DNA of 64,000 nucleotides from Dromiciops gliroides (GCF_019393635.1 NC_057863.1:573756284-573820283); one strand, 5' to 3'; shown: positions 44,406 through 56,451, counted from the stretch's first letter. The notes: a model not told the origin generated them from the sequence alone. Made by a program: numbers and translations.

Positions 44406-44950
44406 TGTTTTTTGTCAGCTTTACTGAATTTCAAGACAACTCAGTTATTTTGATTTGCAATTATCTAATTATGTCTGGAGCAGACTTTCCTAAGATCATT
44501 AATAGTCTGGAATTCTATTGATAACTAATTGTTCATCTTTTGACTACTTAACTGCTGGGAAATGACTCTGGTCTTAGCCACTTATGTTAGTTCTCTATCC
44601 TCAACCCACATTTTCCCTTTCTATCTGAGCTACATTAATTTTATTCATGCAAAAGCTTCCCAATTTCATGTAATCAAAATCATCTATATTATCTTTTGTG
44701 ATTGCCTGTTGTTGACAACTCTTCCTTAGAATTAGCAGTGAAATGTACCTGATCTAGTTCGATTCTCATTTTTTAAAATAGTGTGACCTTTAATATTTCC
44801 ATTTCATAATCCGTCTTGAATTTATCATGGCATGTAGTGTAAGCATTAGGTCTTAACCTGATTTCTGCCAAACTATTTCCTATTTTTCCCAGTAGTTCTT
44901 GTCTAACAGTGAGGTCTTCCCCAAGTAATTTAATAGTTACTTTTTAAACC
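44406..44950 (-). mobile_element. LINE-1 ORF2 fragment, old
   Basis: Reversed L1 words in order: 'ttttgatttgcaattatcta', 'catgcaaaagcttcccaatt', 'tcatgtaatcaaaatcatct', 'aacctgatttctgccaaact', 'tttttcccagtagttcttgt'. Confidence 0.65.
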
Positions 44951-44999
44951 AAAAGTCCAAAGGACCATTTTTAATGGAGTTCTGAAACTCTTAATTTAC

Positions 45000-45112
45000 A
45001 AAGAAAGTGCTTACCTGCATTGGTAGAGGGAGTTTCCTTACATGGGAATTCCCAATACCAATGAAATAACAGGTCCAGTACCTCTCTTTACCTATCCCCA
45101 AGGAAAACCATT
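45000..45112 (+). mobile_element. SINE 3' fragment of the 'cattggtagaggga' type
   Basis: 'cctgcattggtagagggagt', 'gggaattcccaataccaatg', 'ataacaggtccagtacc'. Confidence 0.55.
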
Positions 45113-45291
45113 TAAACCAATTTGAGGTTATAGGTGTTGTTGATAATGGTTTATTTGAAATGTGCAGGAGAGGGGAAAGAAACTGGCCTTGACCTGGGCA
45201 TAATAGTCAAAAGGACAATGCCAGATAGATTTTATGTTTCATAACATTGTCTGTATTTAGGTTTATATAGTATGTGCCATGTGTTTAAATC

Positions 45292-45443
45292 TTTTGTTTT
45301 GTTTTGCAGGGCAATGAGGGTTAAGTGACTTGCCCAGGGTCACACAGCTAGTAAGTGTCAAGTATCTGAGGCCGGATTTGAACTTGGGTCCTCCTTGATC
45401 CAGGGCTGGTTGCTCTATCCACTGTGCCACCTAGCTGCCCCCT
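45292..45443 (-). mobile_element. WSINE1-type SINE, subfamily B, with perfect TSD
   Basis: Reversed SINE. atgtgtttaaatc is identical at 45,279-45,291 and 45,444-45,456. Confidence 0.92.
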
Positions 45444-45456
45444 ATGTGTTTAAATC

Positions 45457-45944
45457 ATAAGCCTCTTGGAGTGATGGGCATAGATAGATACTTATGTTGG
45501 GCCAGTGATTTTTCTGGAAACTTTCTGGAAAAAGCCTCAAGGTATGAGATGAGTCATGATCAGATCACCATTGTCCTCCAAAATAGTTGGGTGTTCTGAT
45601 TTTTTTTCTTATTGGGCAAAAAGGAATATGAAGGTTTATTGGCAGCTGTGGATTAATGTACTCTGAACACCGCTACCAAATGGCTTAGTAAATTCTGCCA
45701 GTCCTTTTGTATGATGTCTACTGAATGCAAAAATTTGGGGGCACTTAATGGTTTGTGGTACTTGGCATTTATGAGTCAATGGGGCTGATGGTCCAAAAAG
45801 TAGGTGTTTGTGAAACACCTACTCTGTGCCAGGCACTGTGCTAAATGCACTCTCTTATGAGTCACATTTGACTGAATGAAACTCAGGCTGTTTGGGCTTC
45901 CTGGCCATGATGATAGGTACTATAAGAGAAGGGGAGAGGGATGG
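45457..45944. other. No gene seen; one ancient repeat fragment
   Basis: 45,812-45,850 reads 'aacacctactctgtgccagg cactgtgct', a fragment of the ancient repeat. The rest is unassigned. Confidence 0.35.
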
Positions 45945-46200
45945 AACAGGTATTTATTAAGTACCTACTAGGTGCCAGGCACTGTACAAAGGACTTTATA
46001 AATATCTCATTCGATCCTCACAACAGCTCTGGGAGGTAGGTGCTGTGATTATTTTTGCTTTACAGTTGAGGAAACTGAGGCAGGCAGAAGTTAAGTGACT
46101 TCCCTAGGATCCCACAGCTGGTAAATGGCTCAGGCTGGATTTGAACTCAGGTATTTCTGATTCCAGACCTGGTATTGAAGTCCATTATGCTACTTATCTA
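45945..46200 (-). mobile_element. MIR/Mar1-type CORE-SINE, well preserved
   Basis: Reversed: 'tattaagtacctactaggtg', 'ctcattcgatcctcacaaca', 'acagttgaggaaactgaggc', 'ggatttgaactcaggtattt'. Confidence 0.8.
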
Positions 46201-46374
46201 TATTTGTAGAGATAGGGATGGAGACCAGTGATTTCCCTAATAAAGGACACTCCCTGGTAAGGAAAACTTCAGCAGCTTGGAACAGGGCAGAATTGTCACT
46301 TTCTCTGCACCTTAAAACCTTAGAGTGTTTCCTAAAACACTCTAAAAATAGGCGACTTACTCAGGATCATGCAG

Positions 46375-46421
<47 letters not shown>

Positions 46422-46430
46422 GGGGGGGGG
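46375..46430. repeat. (GT)n microsatellite with G-run
   Basis: About 22 GT units followed by a run of G. Confidence 0.96.
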
Positions 46431-46860
46431 TGTAGAATATAAAATTTCTTCCAGTTAGTCTTCCAGTCTATGTAAATTCCAGCAATTTACATTTTAAGAC
46501 ACCTATGAAATTTGACCACACCTAAAAAGCCAGAATGATTTCTGTAATGCCATCTGGTATATATAGCATTATATTTGCATGTTCAGCAGGGAGGGGTCTT
46601 ATTCGGTGTCCAAACTCTTGAGGTTCAACATTTTCCCCATAGGTGCCTATAAATTCCTGTCCATTTCACTGTGAAACTCACTTCTCCAATCTCTGCCTCC
46701 AGCCTAGTTATTGTTCCTTGCACCGCCCCCCACCCTTTAAAACACCAGGAATTTTTTTTTTTCAGTTTTGCTTCACTTAAAAAATAGTGGAATATGCTCA
46801 TTTGTGAAAGAGAAGTCCTGAGGTGGTATATACCTGTCTTTATGACCGGTTGTGGGGGAG
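46431..46860. other. No gene seen
   Basis: Unassigned sequence; no family recognised. Confidence 0.3.
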
Positions 46861-46861
46861 A

Positions 46862-47400
46862 AGTCTTTCTCCACTTATTTATGCCCCAATTTTCTCATCT
46901 GTATATGGGGAATGATAATTAGACAACTACGGTAGGTCTGTGTTTATAAAACATGCTTGGGGAGCCTTTGATGAAAGGTACTTTACAAAAGACCCATTAT
47001 TAAACCATCCTGGGAGGGCAGAATGCCAAGACCTGACATCCTGGTACAGTGTCACAAGGATGCTCCAGAACTAATGTTAGTATCATTGAGAAGCTATCTT
47101 TCCTCTGGCCTGTGCACATCAAGGAGTCTTCAAGAAAATTTAGCTGAATTGGCCCGGCAGTGCATTTATTGTCAAGAGAACTGGGTTTTCTTCCTAGTTT
47201 TTGTATTATCTAGGCAAGTCATCCATTCACTCCATGCATTAGCTTCACTATCAGTAAAATGGGGATAATAATCCAATCAAAGCCAATAAACATATATTAA
47301 GCATCTACTATGTTCTAGGTATTGTGATAAGTGCTGGGGATACCAATAATAAAAAGAAAGGCAGCACCTGCCCTCAAGGAAGGAGGCAGGAAAGGAGAAC
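46862..47400 (+). mobile_element. Two MIR-like elements and an ancient repeat fragment
   Basis: MIR at 46,865-47,005 ('ccaattttctcatctgtata'), MIR at 47,150-47,270 ('ctaggcaagtcatccattca', 'agtaaaatggggataataat'), ancient type at 47,280-47,390 ('attaagcatctactatgttc'). Confidence 0.6.
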
Positions 47401-47639
47401 TATGGTGAAGTAAGAAACTGGTGTGGGGGTGGTGCTGTACTTGTCTTGGGCCATTTTATTCTGTGGCCTTGAAACCAGGCAGAGCAGCAGTTGTAGAGTG
47501 GAGTGAGCCAAAAAGTCCAGTTTCTGCCCTCTATGAAGGGAGGCATTGGGAGAAGTTTGGTACTCCACACTACACCCCTCCAGCTGGAGGGGAAGAGGAG
47601 GCTGAGGGGAGGTGGTGTCAGTTAAGGCTGGAGTTAGCA

Positions 47640-48013
47640 GCATGGTGATGATAGTACTATGTAATGATTGGAGTGACGCCACCTGCTGGAGAGTTACTGT
47701 AGGAAAGCTCTGCCATGAGGAGAAGGCGGCAGAGGGTAAGCCATGTGGTCAGTTCCTTGGCATCAGGAAGTGACATCTGCTTGTGGGTGCTGTCTATCAA
47801 AGCTACCAGCCAATCAACTTGAGGAGCCTCTCAGTTCTGGGAGGAGCACACGTGGGAGGTTAGGAAGGCTAGGATTTCCATGCTATAAGAAATCTGTTCT
47901 CAATCTTTCTCTCTCTTTACTATCTTATATCTTTTAATAAACCCTTAAAAGCCTAAACTCTTGGTGAATTTATCAGTGATTTTAGCCAGTTCCCCCCAAA
48001 ACTGGGGGTGACA
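47640..48013 (+). mobile_element. Solo-LTR-like fossil of an endogenous retrovirus
   Basis: Has the layout of an LTR: a TATA-like ctataaga at 47,883-47,890, a CT-rich stretch, a polyadenylation signal AATAAA at 47,936-47,941, and an end in ...TGACA. I recall similar marsupial LTR copies. The left edge is uncertain and no internal retroviral genes lie beside it. Family not named. Confidence 0.5.
47675..47689 (-). promoter_or_regulatory. CTCF-like motif within the LTR-like segment
   Basis: Reads CCAGCAGGTGGCGTC on the - strand, matching the CTCF core at all but the last position. Occupancy is not shown. Confidence 0.5.
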
Positions 48014-48038
48014 GATTAGAACTCACCTTTAGATTTTT

Positions 48039-48180
48039 TTTTTTGGTGAGGCAATTGGGGTTAAATGACTTGCCCAGGGTCACACAGCTAGTAAGTGTTA
48101 AGTGTTGGAGGCCAGATTTGAACTCAGGTACTCCTGAATCCAGGGCCGGTGCCTTATCCACTGCACCATCTAGCTGCCCT
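48039..48180 (-). mobile_element. WSINE1-type SINE, subfamily A, with TSD
   Basis: Reversed SINE flanked by cacctttagattttt (48,024-48,038) and caacatttagattttt (48,181-48,196). Confidence 0.88.
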
Positions 48181-48359
48181 CAACATTTAGATTTTTAAAC
48201 AACACAACTACCAAGTGCTTCAGAAAGATGGGGAGATTCCCTAGGTTGAGGAGCTCTGTGTAATTGTGAAGAATTAAACATATTAACATAAAATACCCTG
48301 GGATCCATCTAGGAATTTGTGGCTTTAAAGGGGCACTGGTACATTCAGAGGGCATTTTT

Positions 48360-48497
48360 TTTTAAGTGAGGCAATTGGGGTTAAGTGACTTGCCCAGGGT
48401 CACACAGCTAGTAAGTGTTAAGCATCTGAAGCTGGATTTGAACTCAGGTACTCCTGACTTCAGGTGCTCTATCCACTTCGCCACCTAGCTGCTCCCC
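48360..48497 (-). mobile_element. WSINE1-type SINE, subfamily A, with perfect TSD
   Basis: Reversed SINE. agagggcattttt is identical at 48,347-48,359 and 48,498-48,510. Confidence 0.92.
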
Positions 48498-48907
48498 AGA
48501 GGGCATTTTTAAAATCACCTGTGTGCTAAATATTATACTACAAAAACAGTTCCTACCCTCAGGGAGCTTCAATTCTGTTGGAACATGTTATGACATACAG
48601 TGAGAAGTGCAAGGAAAAATAATCTGGCAAGCTGACTGGAAGTATGAAATCTATTGATGTTTTAATGCTGTGTTCACCTGGAAAGTTTGGACAACACTCT
48701 CCAGAAAACTCCTACTGTACTGGCTGCAAACCCATCTGAAACTGAGGTTACTTCTCATATGAATTCTGGAATGAGTCTTACTGGAACATCTAATAATGAG
48801 ACAGTGGCAGGACTTTGGTTTGGATTTGTGAAACTGAAGAGATATTTAGGGGAAGAGATTAGAAGGAATTGTTGAGGCAATCTGGAAGGTCTCAAGAGTG
48901 AAGCTAC

Positions 48908-49052
48908 TGGGACAGCTAGGTGGTGAAGTGGATAAGGCACTGGCCCTGGATTCAGGAGGACCCGAGTTCAAATTCGGCCTCAGACACTTGATACTAGCTG
49001 TGTGACCCTGGACAAGTCACTTAACCCTCATTGACCCACCAAAAACAACAAC
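48908..49052 (+). mobile_element. WSINE1-type SINE, subfamily B, with perfect TSD
   Basis: Sense SINE. agagtgaagctac is identical at 48,895-48,907 and 49,053-49,065. One of only three sense copies in the intron. Confidence 0.92.
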
Positions 49053-49149
49053 AGAGTGAAGCTACCTTTGTAGAGAGGCTGAGGGGGAAAAGGCCAGGTT
49101 TGGAGGTTTGGAAGTAAGGTTGACAGAAGATTAATAGGTCATTTAGAGC

Positions 49150-49328
49150 CTTGTTTCTTAGAACTGTGGGTCATGACCCATATGGGGTCATGTAACTGAA
49201 TGTGGGGAGGATCATGAAACATTTGGCAACAGTAGAAGTTATATATGTCTGTTTTATATACCTATATATCCGGGGTCATGTAAAAATTTCTCATGTGAAA
49301 AGGGGAAAAAGTTGAAGAAGCCCTGAAT
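49150..49328. mobile_element. hAT-like miniature transposon
   Basis: Inverted ends 'cttgtttcttagaactgtgg' and 'aaagttgaagaagccctga'. The interior 'gggtcatgacccatatgggg' and 'ggggtcatgtaaaaatttct' fits a known non-autonomous type. Confidence 0.6.
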
Positions 49329-50499
49329 TATAGACGATGATGTTGAATATGGATCTAGCTATGGTAATTTATTATAATTTTTGCATTTGCATTGCCTACA
49401 CATCCCAGCAATTCCCAGGTGTGTGAGGAGAGTGGAGATTTCATTGGACATTTCCATCCCCATAACCTCTTTTCAAACCACTTAGAATATTGGTGACTTG
49501 ACTATATTAGAAATTGTCAGACTTTTGGGATGGTGAATTAACTATAATTAGGATTTAATTTTCTTTTTTGAGAAGCTGACTATAAGGGGCTAGCACAAAC
49601 AAATTAGCTATTATAACAGTCTGCATGAGTCTAAAAGCACAAAAATACTTATTCAGTGGGAATTAAGGTGCTAGCATGCACACATGCACTATTACATCCA
49701 TTTTAATTGTAGTCTTACTGGCTTGGCCAGTTGGTTAACTAGCTTCAGGAAGGTGACAAATTCAGAGGATGATAAATGTTTGGTTTAGTGAGTTTTCCTT
49801 AAGTACCTTGTAGAGAAGTACAGTGCATTTATGAGGGTGATTAATGGCTGTGTGACCCTGGACAAGGGTCACACAATGAATGGCTGGGAGAAACACAGCC
49901 TTGGGCCACTACTGTAGAGTACAGAGGAAGTGTGGTCCAGGATGTGCTCACATGGATGGGTACACTGCCACTACCCCACCATCTCTGACACTTCTGACCT
50001 TCGATAAACCCCTCCAAAATTCCCTCAGTTAAGTCCTTAGGAAAAAAAAAACCATAAACAATTCCTCCTCCGCCCAAACAAAAGCAAAATCCAGACCCAA
50101 CAACCTAAAAGCAAAACAAACAGGGAAGATGCTTGAAATAGGGTTGAATTGTGTCCTGTTGCTCTTCTGGGACTGGTAGAAGATTCATGAGAACTAATCC
50201 AATTGGACAGAAAGCTTGTGTCATGAGGAGTTGGTTCAACTCAACTTGTCAAGTCTTTGGAGGAAATGAAACTCCTCCCCATCAGCCTCTCTCAACAATG
50301 ATATTTCTGCTAAGTCGTGGTAAATGCCTTTACCTTTTATCAATGAAGGGCAACTCAGACGCTAAGAAATGACCTGGGACTGGTAAGCTCGGGTACAACT
50401 GCTATCTCAGCAGTCTTAGGTATTGGCAAGGGATGACTCCTCTCCAATGATCCATTCTTCTGACCAAGCAGAAGAAGGCTTGGAGAGTTCTGAGGGAAA
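49329..50499. other. No gene seen; perfect hairpin at 49,851
   Basis: Mostly unassigned. 49,851-49,873 is a perfect inverted repeat with 9-nt arms (tgtgaccct / agggtcaca). A-rich near 50,040-50,125. Confidence 0.4.
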
Positions 50500-51030
50500 C
50501 TTTATCTGGCAACCTGAGGAGAGTATGTGATGACTTTCAGGTCATGCAGGAGAGACAACCTCACTGGGAGTCCCTGCTGCTCCTATCACCTCTAATCTAA
50601 CTCCACCCTCCATTGCTAGCCTTATCTCCCCTTCCTTCCCCATGAAGACAGCTTGTTCCAGCCCTGACTGGTCTTCTGATTGTCCCCTCTCTCCTCCTCC
50701 CTTTCCACCCTGGTCATGCAGCCTCTCCTGGCCTTTGCTCAAAATCTCTCCCCTCCCCACTCAAATCCCGTTTCCTTTATGGATTCTTCCAGCCTTCATT
50801 GGTCTCTCCCCCAGGATTCCTTAGTGTTCTCTGCGCCACTTCTTTTGGCCCTCAATTCTATTCCCTGTTGTTTTCCTGTATGTCTGGTTAGAAGGCTTCC
50901 CCACCTAGATTGCAAGTTTATAGAGGACAGGGATCTGTCCCATTTAATTCCGGATCCCTAGCACAGTGCCCAGCAGCCAGTGGTATTTTATAAACGGTTT
51001 TGAATCTTAACTGGATTGAATATTAATTAT
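50500..51030 (+). mobile_element. LINE-2 3' end
   Basis: Pyrimidine-rich body and 'cctagattgcaagtttatag', 'ggatccctagcacagtgccc' end, typical of L2 3' sequence. Old. Confidence 0.6.
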
Positions 51031-51039
51031 GGAATTGAA

Positions 51040-51470
51040 ATGGCAGATAAGGGGGCACAGAATGTTGGACCTGGAGTGGGGAAGACCCAAGTTCAGATTT
51101 TGCTGAGGACACTTACTTAGAAGTGTGATCCTGAGCAAGCTCCTGTCTCCCTCAGTATTCTCAACTGTAACATAGTTACAGCACCCCCAGGGTTATTATG
51201 AGGATCAAATGAGATGAAAATTTGTTCGTTTATTTGGGGGGGGGGGCAGTGAGGGTTAAGTGACTTGTCCAGGGTCACACAGCTAGTAAGTGTCAAGTGT
51301 CTGAGGCTGGATTTGAACTCAGGTCCTCCTGAATCCAGGACCAGTGATTTATCCACTGCGCCACCTAGCTGCCCCCCAGATGAAAATTTTTAATGAACTT
51401 TGCAAAGCCTTTAAGCACCATAGAAATGCTAGCTATTCTTACCACTACCACTGTTGCTGCTCCTGCTGCT
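51040..51470 (+). mobile_element. Mar1/MIR-type SINE split by a WSINE1 copy
   Basis: 'gttggacctggagtggggaa', 'gttattatgaggatcaaatg' on the left; 'aactttgcaaagcctttaag' and 'aatgctagctattcttacc' on the right. Confidence 0.75.
51224..51377 (-). mobile_element. WSINE1-type SINE, subfamily B, nested, perfect TSD
   Basis: Reversed SINE inside a Mar1 copy. agatgaaaattt is identical at 51,212-51,223 and 51,378-51,389. Confidence 0.92.
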
Positions 51471-51953
51471 ACTTACTATAACTTTTACCATTACTGCTAC
51501 CTTAGTGAGTGGCAGCTAAATCAGTCCTCCATTTGATTGGCCCAGAGAGGAGGAAGAAAGGATTAAAAAAAAAAAGGTAAAGTACTTTATATTCTCATTT
51601 CAGAAATGGGCACAGTCATATCTCTTCCAGATCCTTTCAAACAGCTCTTCTGATCTTAATTCCCTTCTAAACTCTTGGCATTAGTTGGAGTAAATATGTC
51701 AGGTAATTCTTAACTTTATTCTTATTGTTCTTACATATTAACATGTGAAGTTCTAGTACCTTTTAGAGGGTTGTATATTTCCAGAAAGATACACTAGAAC
51801 TATTCTTTGGGCCCTCAGAGCAGGTTAAATTGGAAACCTCTGGATTCAGTCCTTTTTCTATTCAGTTGTGACTCATTTTAAGGCTAGTCTGTTGAATTAT
51901 GTTGTCAGTATCATTCAAACGAGAGCGTAATATCCTTGAATACCTTGTACAGT

Positions 51954-51987
<34 letters not shown>

Positions 51988-52169
51988 TATTTTCATTATA
52001 CTGAGCATACCATAGATACAAATATTTGAAGTAATTTAGAAATGAGGTTAAAACTCCACCCACTTGCGAATGAGATTATAACTGCCAAATGAGCACCCAT
52101 TGTTAGTGAAAGGTGATTTTCACTAATTCTTATGAGCAGTCATCCTTTTTACCTTTCTTTTGGATGTGG
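51471..52169. other. No gene seen; (GT)n
   Basis: (GT)n at 51,953-51,979 followed by GA units. The rest is unassigned. Confidence 0.4.
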
Positions 52170-52665
52170 CCTTTGATAGTTTTCAAAGCATTTTCTCACA
52201 CAATCTCATTTGATTGCGGCACTTCTATGAGGCATGTAAAGGAGGACTAACAAAACAACTCAAACTCCTAGAAGTAAGTATAGTGATTCTCCCAGTGCAA
52301 TAGCAATACTTGAAGCTACTGAGTGCTTTGTTTTTTGTTTGGGGAAGCCCAGTGCTTAGCACATAGGTAGCGCCTTAATAAATACAGGTTGAATTGAATG
52401 CCTGGATTTTACTGAGGAGGAAGCTGAGTTCCTGAGAGGTTGGGACTTGCCTGTGGTCACATGGCTAGTATATCTCTGAAGCAGGATTCACACTCCTATT
52501 TCCTGACTCTTGAGCCCCGTGACTCTTAGCTCTGCTCTGCCTATTATCATTTTGCAGATCAAGAACTTGAAGCCCTGAGAGTTTAAATGACCTTCCCAAG
52601 CAATAATAGGATGCAGGTCTTCTGACTACAAGTGTAGTAGTGTACTCTTCATTATCGACAAGATG
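52170..52665 (-). mobile_element. Cluster of MIR-like fragments
   Basis: 52,170-52,255 ('tttcaaagcattttctcaca'), a sense tail at 52,345-52,420 ('gtgcttagcacataggtagc'), reversed MIR at 52,400-52,545 ('gcaggattcacactccta') and another at 52,548-52,660. Confidence 0.55.
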
Positions 52666-53740
52666 GTTGTTTTATTCACATTTTAAACAAATGCAAGTGT
52701 ATAGACTTCTAGTCCTTTCCCCCCAACCTTTTTAAAAGCTGATATATTTATTACTTTACAAAAACAAACTAAGGGGAAAGGGGGCAATTATTTGGCAATT
52801 ATCTTAGTGCTCCTCCCTTCCCCACCCCACCCTCCAATTTGTTAAGAACCAGGTGCACAGGTGTTAAGAAAACTTCTGCACTCTTGCTTTTACTTATGGC
52901 AAACAGGATGCCTCCTGTCTCCTTAGAAGGTTCAAATGGGTTTTTCTTCTGCTGCTAGCAGACAGAACAGCATGCCAGGAAGACAATTATGCATTGGAAA
53001 AAACCCCACCACCACACTCTCTCTTTAAAATTAGAGCAGTGGGGAGAGTAGAGATGTGTAAAGGGGGAGACATTTGAGCAGATTTGCTACACCTTTGACT
53101 GTGAAGGGGTAGGGTGGGGGGGACTCAAGGCAGCTGACTGTTCTTGCTGACCCAGCTGATGGCTCCTAAGTTGATAACAATTAATTAGTGGGAGCTGTGA
53201 GCAAGTGCTTGTAACTTGGGAGCTAAATTTAGACCCTTGATTTTAGGACTTTATTTTCATAGCCCCTTATTTGATTTCTTTTGACTTATAAGCTTTTTCT
53301 TGGAGTTTTTGATGGCCCCCTGTAGTTTTTTTTAATTGACTGTGTAAAAGCAGATGGAAAAATGAGATGTCAACTGCACTTAGTAAGAAATCATTTGAGA
53401 TAATGTCTGAATTGTTTAAACCTTTCTTTACATTTTCCCTTGCCTATTGGACATGGGTTCAACATTTTAAAGTAAAAGCAGTCACCCTCTCTTTATTTTT
53501 GCCTTTAAAAAAAAAAGTAACTCACTCCAAATGCCAACGTCTGCTGTTAGAATGTCATCTGCAGATATGCATCCTTACCTAGTGTTTTGTATAAGCATTT
53601 GAATGTTCTTAATTCCCAGTTATCAAAAGGTTTGCTTCTTTCAGTTAAGCTTGGCTTTTCCCCCCACAACTTTGAAATTTCAGTTTTTGATGGATGAAGT
53701 ATTTAACAGAAGGTATTCATGCTCTGTCCGACCCACACAC
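52666..53740. other. No gene seen
   Basis: Unassigned sequence with no recognised repeat. Confidence 0.35.
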
Positions 53741-53744
53741 AGTG

Positions 53745-53930
53745 AGAACACTGCCTTTGAAATCAGAGGCTCCATGTTCTGCTCTTCCTCTACCTGTGTG
53801 ATTTTGGACAAGACACTTCCCCTCCCTGGGCCTTAGGTTCCCTATCTGTAAAAGGGAGAAGGCTGGCCTTGATGCACTTTACCTTTGTGGGACCTTCCAG
53901 CTCTGATTCTCTGATCCTATGATTTAATTT
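53745..53930 (+). mobile_element. MIR-like element
   Basis: 'ctttgaaatcagaggctcca', 'gtgattttggacaagacact', 'ttccctatctgtaaaaggga', 'ccttccagctctgattctct'. Confidence 0.7.
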
Positions 53931-54432
53931 TCAGGGATCAGGAACATGAAGAGAACAGTTCAAGCCCTTGCAAGGCATTGCATAAAAGACTGGAACCTCT
54001 CCTGGGGTTTGAATATGCATTTAAGGCAGCATTTGAATACCCTTTCTAGACCTTAGACTGGAACTGATAACCAGTTCTCTACTAAGGTGGACTTAAATTC
54101 CCCAGAATAAACTGAAACCTTTGCTTTTTTTTCTCCCCTTAAATTCTGTGATGAGCTCTTGTCCTTTTCATGATAACCTTTAACTCTGGGTCATTAGTAT
54201 CACCCCCTCCACCCTCTACCCCCATGGCAGACTATCCGAGATGGAACAGATTTGGATAAAAGGAGTACTTGCTGACATTCTTGGTTAGTTGTTACTCATT
54301 TTTTTGAGGCTTTTGTACTTGTTCTATCCCCAAACTGCCTCAACCCCTTCCCCCCCCCCCATTAGTGGGTGTGAACCTTTATTGAGAAGGGTTTTGTGTT
54401 TTCCAGTTGCCATCTTATAAAATCTCTTGTTT
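53931..54432. other. No gene seen
   Basis: Unassigned sequence. Confidence 0.3.
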
Positions 54433-54447
54433 CAGGGTAGTATTTTT

Positions 54448-54600
54448 CTTTTTTCTTTTTTTTGGTCAGGGCAATGAGGGTTAAGTGACTTGCCCAGGGT
54501 CACACAGCTAGTAAGTGTCAAGTGTCTGAGGTCATATTTGAACTCAGGTCTTCCTGAATCCAGGGCCAGTGTTTTATCCATTGTTCCACCTATCGGTCCT
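54448..54600 (-). mobile_element. WSINE1-type SINE, subfamily B, with perfect TSD
   Basis: Reversed SINE. cagggtagtattttt is identical at 54,433-54,447 and 54,601-54,615. Confidence 0.92.
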
Positions 54601-54624
54601 CAGGGTAGTATTTTTTTTTAAATA

Positions 54625-54990
54625 CACTTTTATTGCTATCTTTTGTCTTGACATCACCTGCATTTCCCAGTGTGTTCCTTTTCATCTTCCCAGAAAGCCC
54701 CCATAATAATGCATAAAAAGAGAATTAAAAAGCTCAGCAAAGGCAATATATTGAAATAATTTAATGGCATATGCAGTGTTCCGTACCCATAGTCCTATAT
54801 GTCTTCAAGAAACAGGGGGAAGTACCTTTCTATTCCTCTTCTTTGGAGTCAAGCTTGGTAATTTTAATTTTGTAATAAATCTTTGGTTAGCATTTTAGAT
54901 GACTAACTTGTGGCATGCCCAGTTAATAAGTTCCAAATACCCATAACTCAAGTCCCCAAAACCATTGTTAATGACTGTCTCCTCTTTGGT
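54625..54990. repeat. Non-LTR retrotransposon 3'-end-like repeat
   Basis: 'cttttattgctatcttttgt', 'gacatcacctgcatttccca', 'gcagtgttccgtacccatag' resemble a marsupial interspersed repeat I recall; class uncertain. Confidence 0.45.
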
Positions 54991-55339
54991 GGAAATCAAT
55001 ACCTTGCAGCAGCATGAGGGGTGGACTGTCAATCTCTCCATCAGTGAGGAGAGAATCTTACCAATGGGCTTTAGAACTCAAGTTACATGCTAATAACAGC
55101 ATTCTAGTATTGCTCCAGAAGCCCTGGGTGAGGTGGAAGAAGTGTAATTCAAAACTCCTTCGTTAGTATTTCTTAAATTTATTCTGGGGGAGAAGGGAAG
55201 AAGAGAGGAGTATGACACACAAATGAGGGGTTGTGGGGGGCTCCAGGAGTGGGAGTAGGTGGATAGATAGCTGAAGGAAACATTTGAAATCCACTGGCAT
55301 ATAGCTAAAGATACCAGTACTTCTGAGTAGAATTTTGAG

Positions 55340-55625
55340 AGAGCACGAGAGCAAACAATCCAGGAAGATGGGCTGGGTTCAAGTCCCAATTCTAGCACAG
55401 TATTGGCAGTATGACCCTGGAAAAGTCATTCAGCCTCTTAGTGAGTGCCTCAAGCAACTGTGATCTCTATTGGTAGAGGGAATGTTTCACTGGAGGGAGA
55501 TCCTTGTACTGATAGAATTGCAAGTATGGTCAGAAAAACCAGCTACAGGTTGATAGGCACACAGATAAACAGGTCCAATGATTCTTTGTCCCTAGTTGTC
55601 AAAATGAAAAAGAAATAGGTACTTT
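55340..55625 (+). mobile_element. SINE of the 'attggtagaggga' type
   Basis: 'gggttcaagtcccaattcta', 'gtatgaccctggaaaagtca' head, then 'ctattggtagagggaatgtt' tail. Confidence 0.6.
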
Positions 55626-56260
55626 TAGTCTAATTTATAATCTTGAGATGCCTTGTCATGGCTCTACTAGGTTTAATCAAAATGAAATGCTTGTTGATGC
55701 TAGTATCTGAGGGAACAGCCTTCTGTACAATAATGGTCAGAATTCGATATAATAGCAAGTTTATGAGAAACCTAGGACTTAGGTCAGAATAGAGCAAGAT
55801 TCCTTTTATCAGGTGCCCTGTTTCCGACAGTGACTGATGACTGATGACCCAAAGGGAAACTCAGCCTTCCAAAGCTCCATTGTGCAATCCTCCAAGATGG
55901 ATGACGAGTCTGAGGGGAGATTTGCTTATCACTTTTGTGCTTTGAAGGAGGAGGGTTGATAGAGGAGTAATTCTTCTTATCTGAGTCTGCTAGCTTAACC
56001 ACAGATAATAGTCTTACTTTAGGGTTTAATCCTCTCTTGATAGGCCTTTTTTTGCCTCCCTAATAATCTTTGGATAGGAAAGTTCCAAATCTTGTGTAAA
56101 GTGTTTCCTTTTTTTCAAAGAGCAGCTGTCCAAAGTTCCTTTGCCTTTGTCTGATGAAGGGCCAGAGAAAGCAGATTCTTGTGATTTGCTTTCTTAAACG
56201 GTTTCATATTTTTCTGTAATTTTCCCCCTTCTCTGTGTCATGGTCCCCCACCCTTTTGCA
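55626..56260. other. No gene seen
   Basis: Unassigned sequence. Confidence 0.3.
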
Positions 56261-56275
56261 AGAAGTATTATTTTA

Positions 56276-56437
56276 GGGGGCAGTTAGGTGGTGCCGTGGA
56301 TAAAGCACCGGCCCTGGATTCAGGAGGACCTGAGTTCAAATCCAGCCTCTCAGACACTTGACACTTATTAGCTATGTGACCCTGGGCAAGTCACTTAACT
56401 GTCATTGCCAAAAAAAAAAAAGAAAAGAAAAGAAAAA
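56276..56437 (+). mobile_element. WSINE1-type SINE, subfamily B, with TSD
   Basis: Sense SINE with an A-rich tail. agaagtattatttt (56,261-56,274) and agaaatattatttt (56,438-56,451) differ at one base. Confidence 0.9.
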
Positions 56438-56451
56438 AGAAATATTATTTT

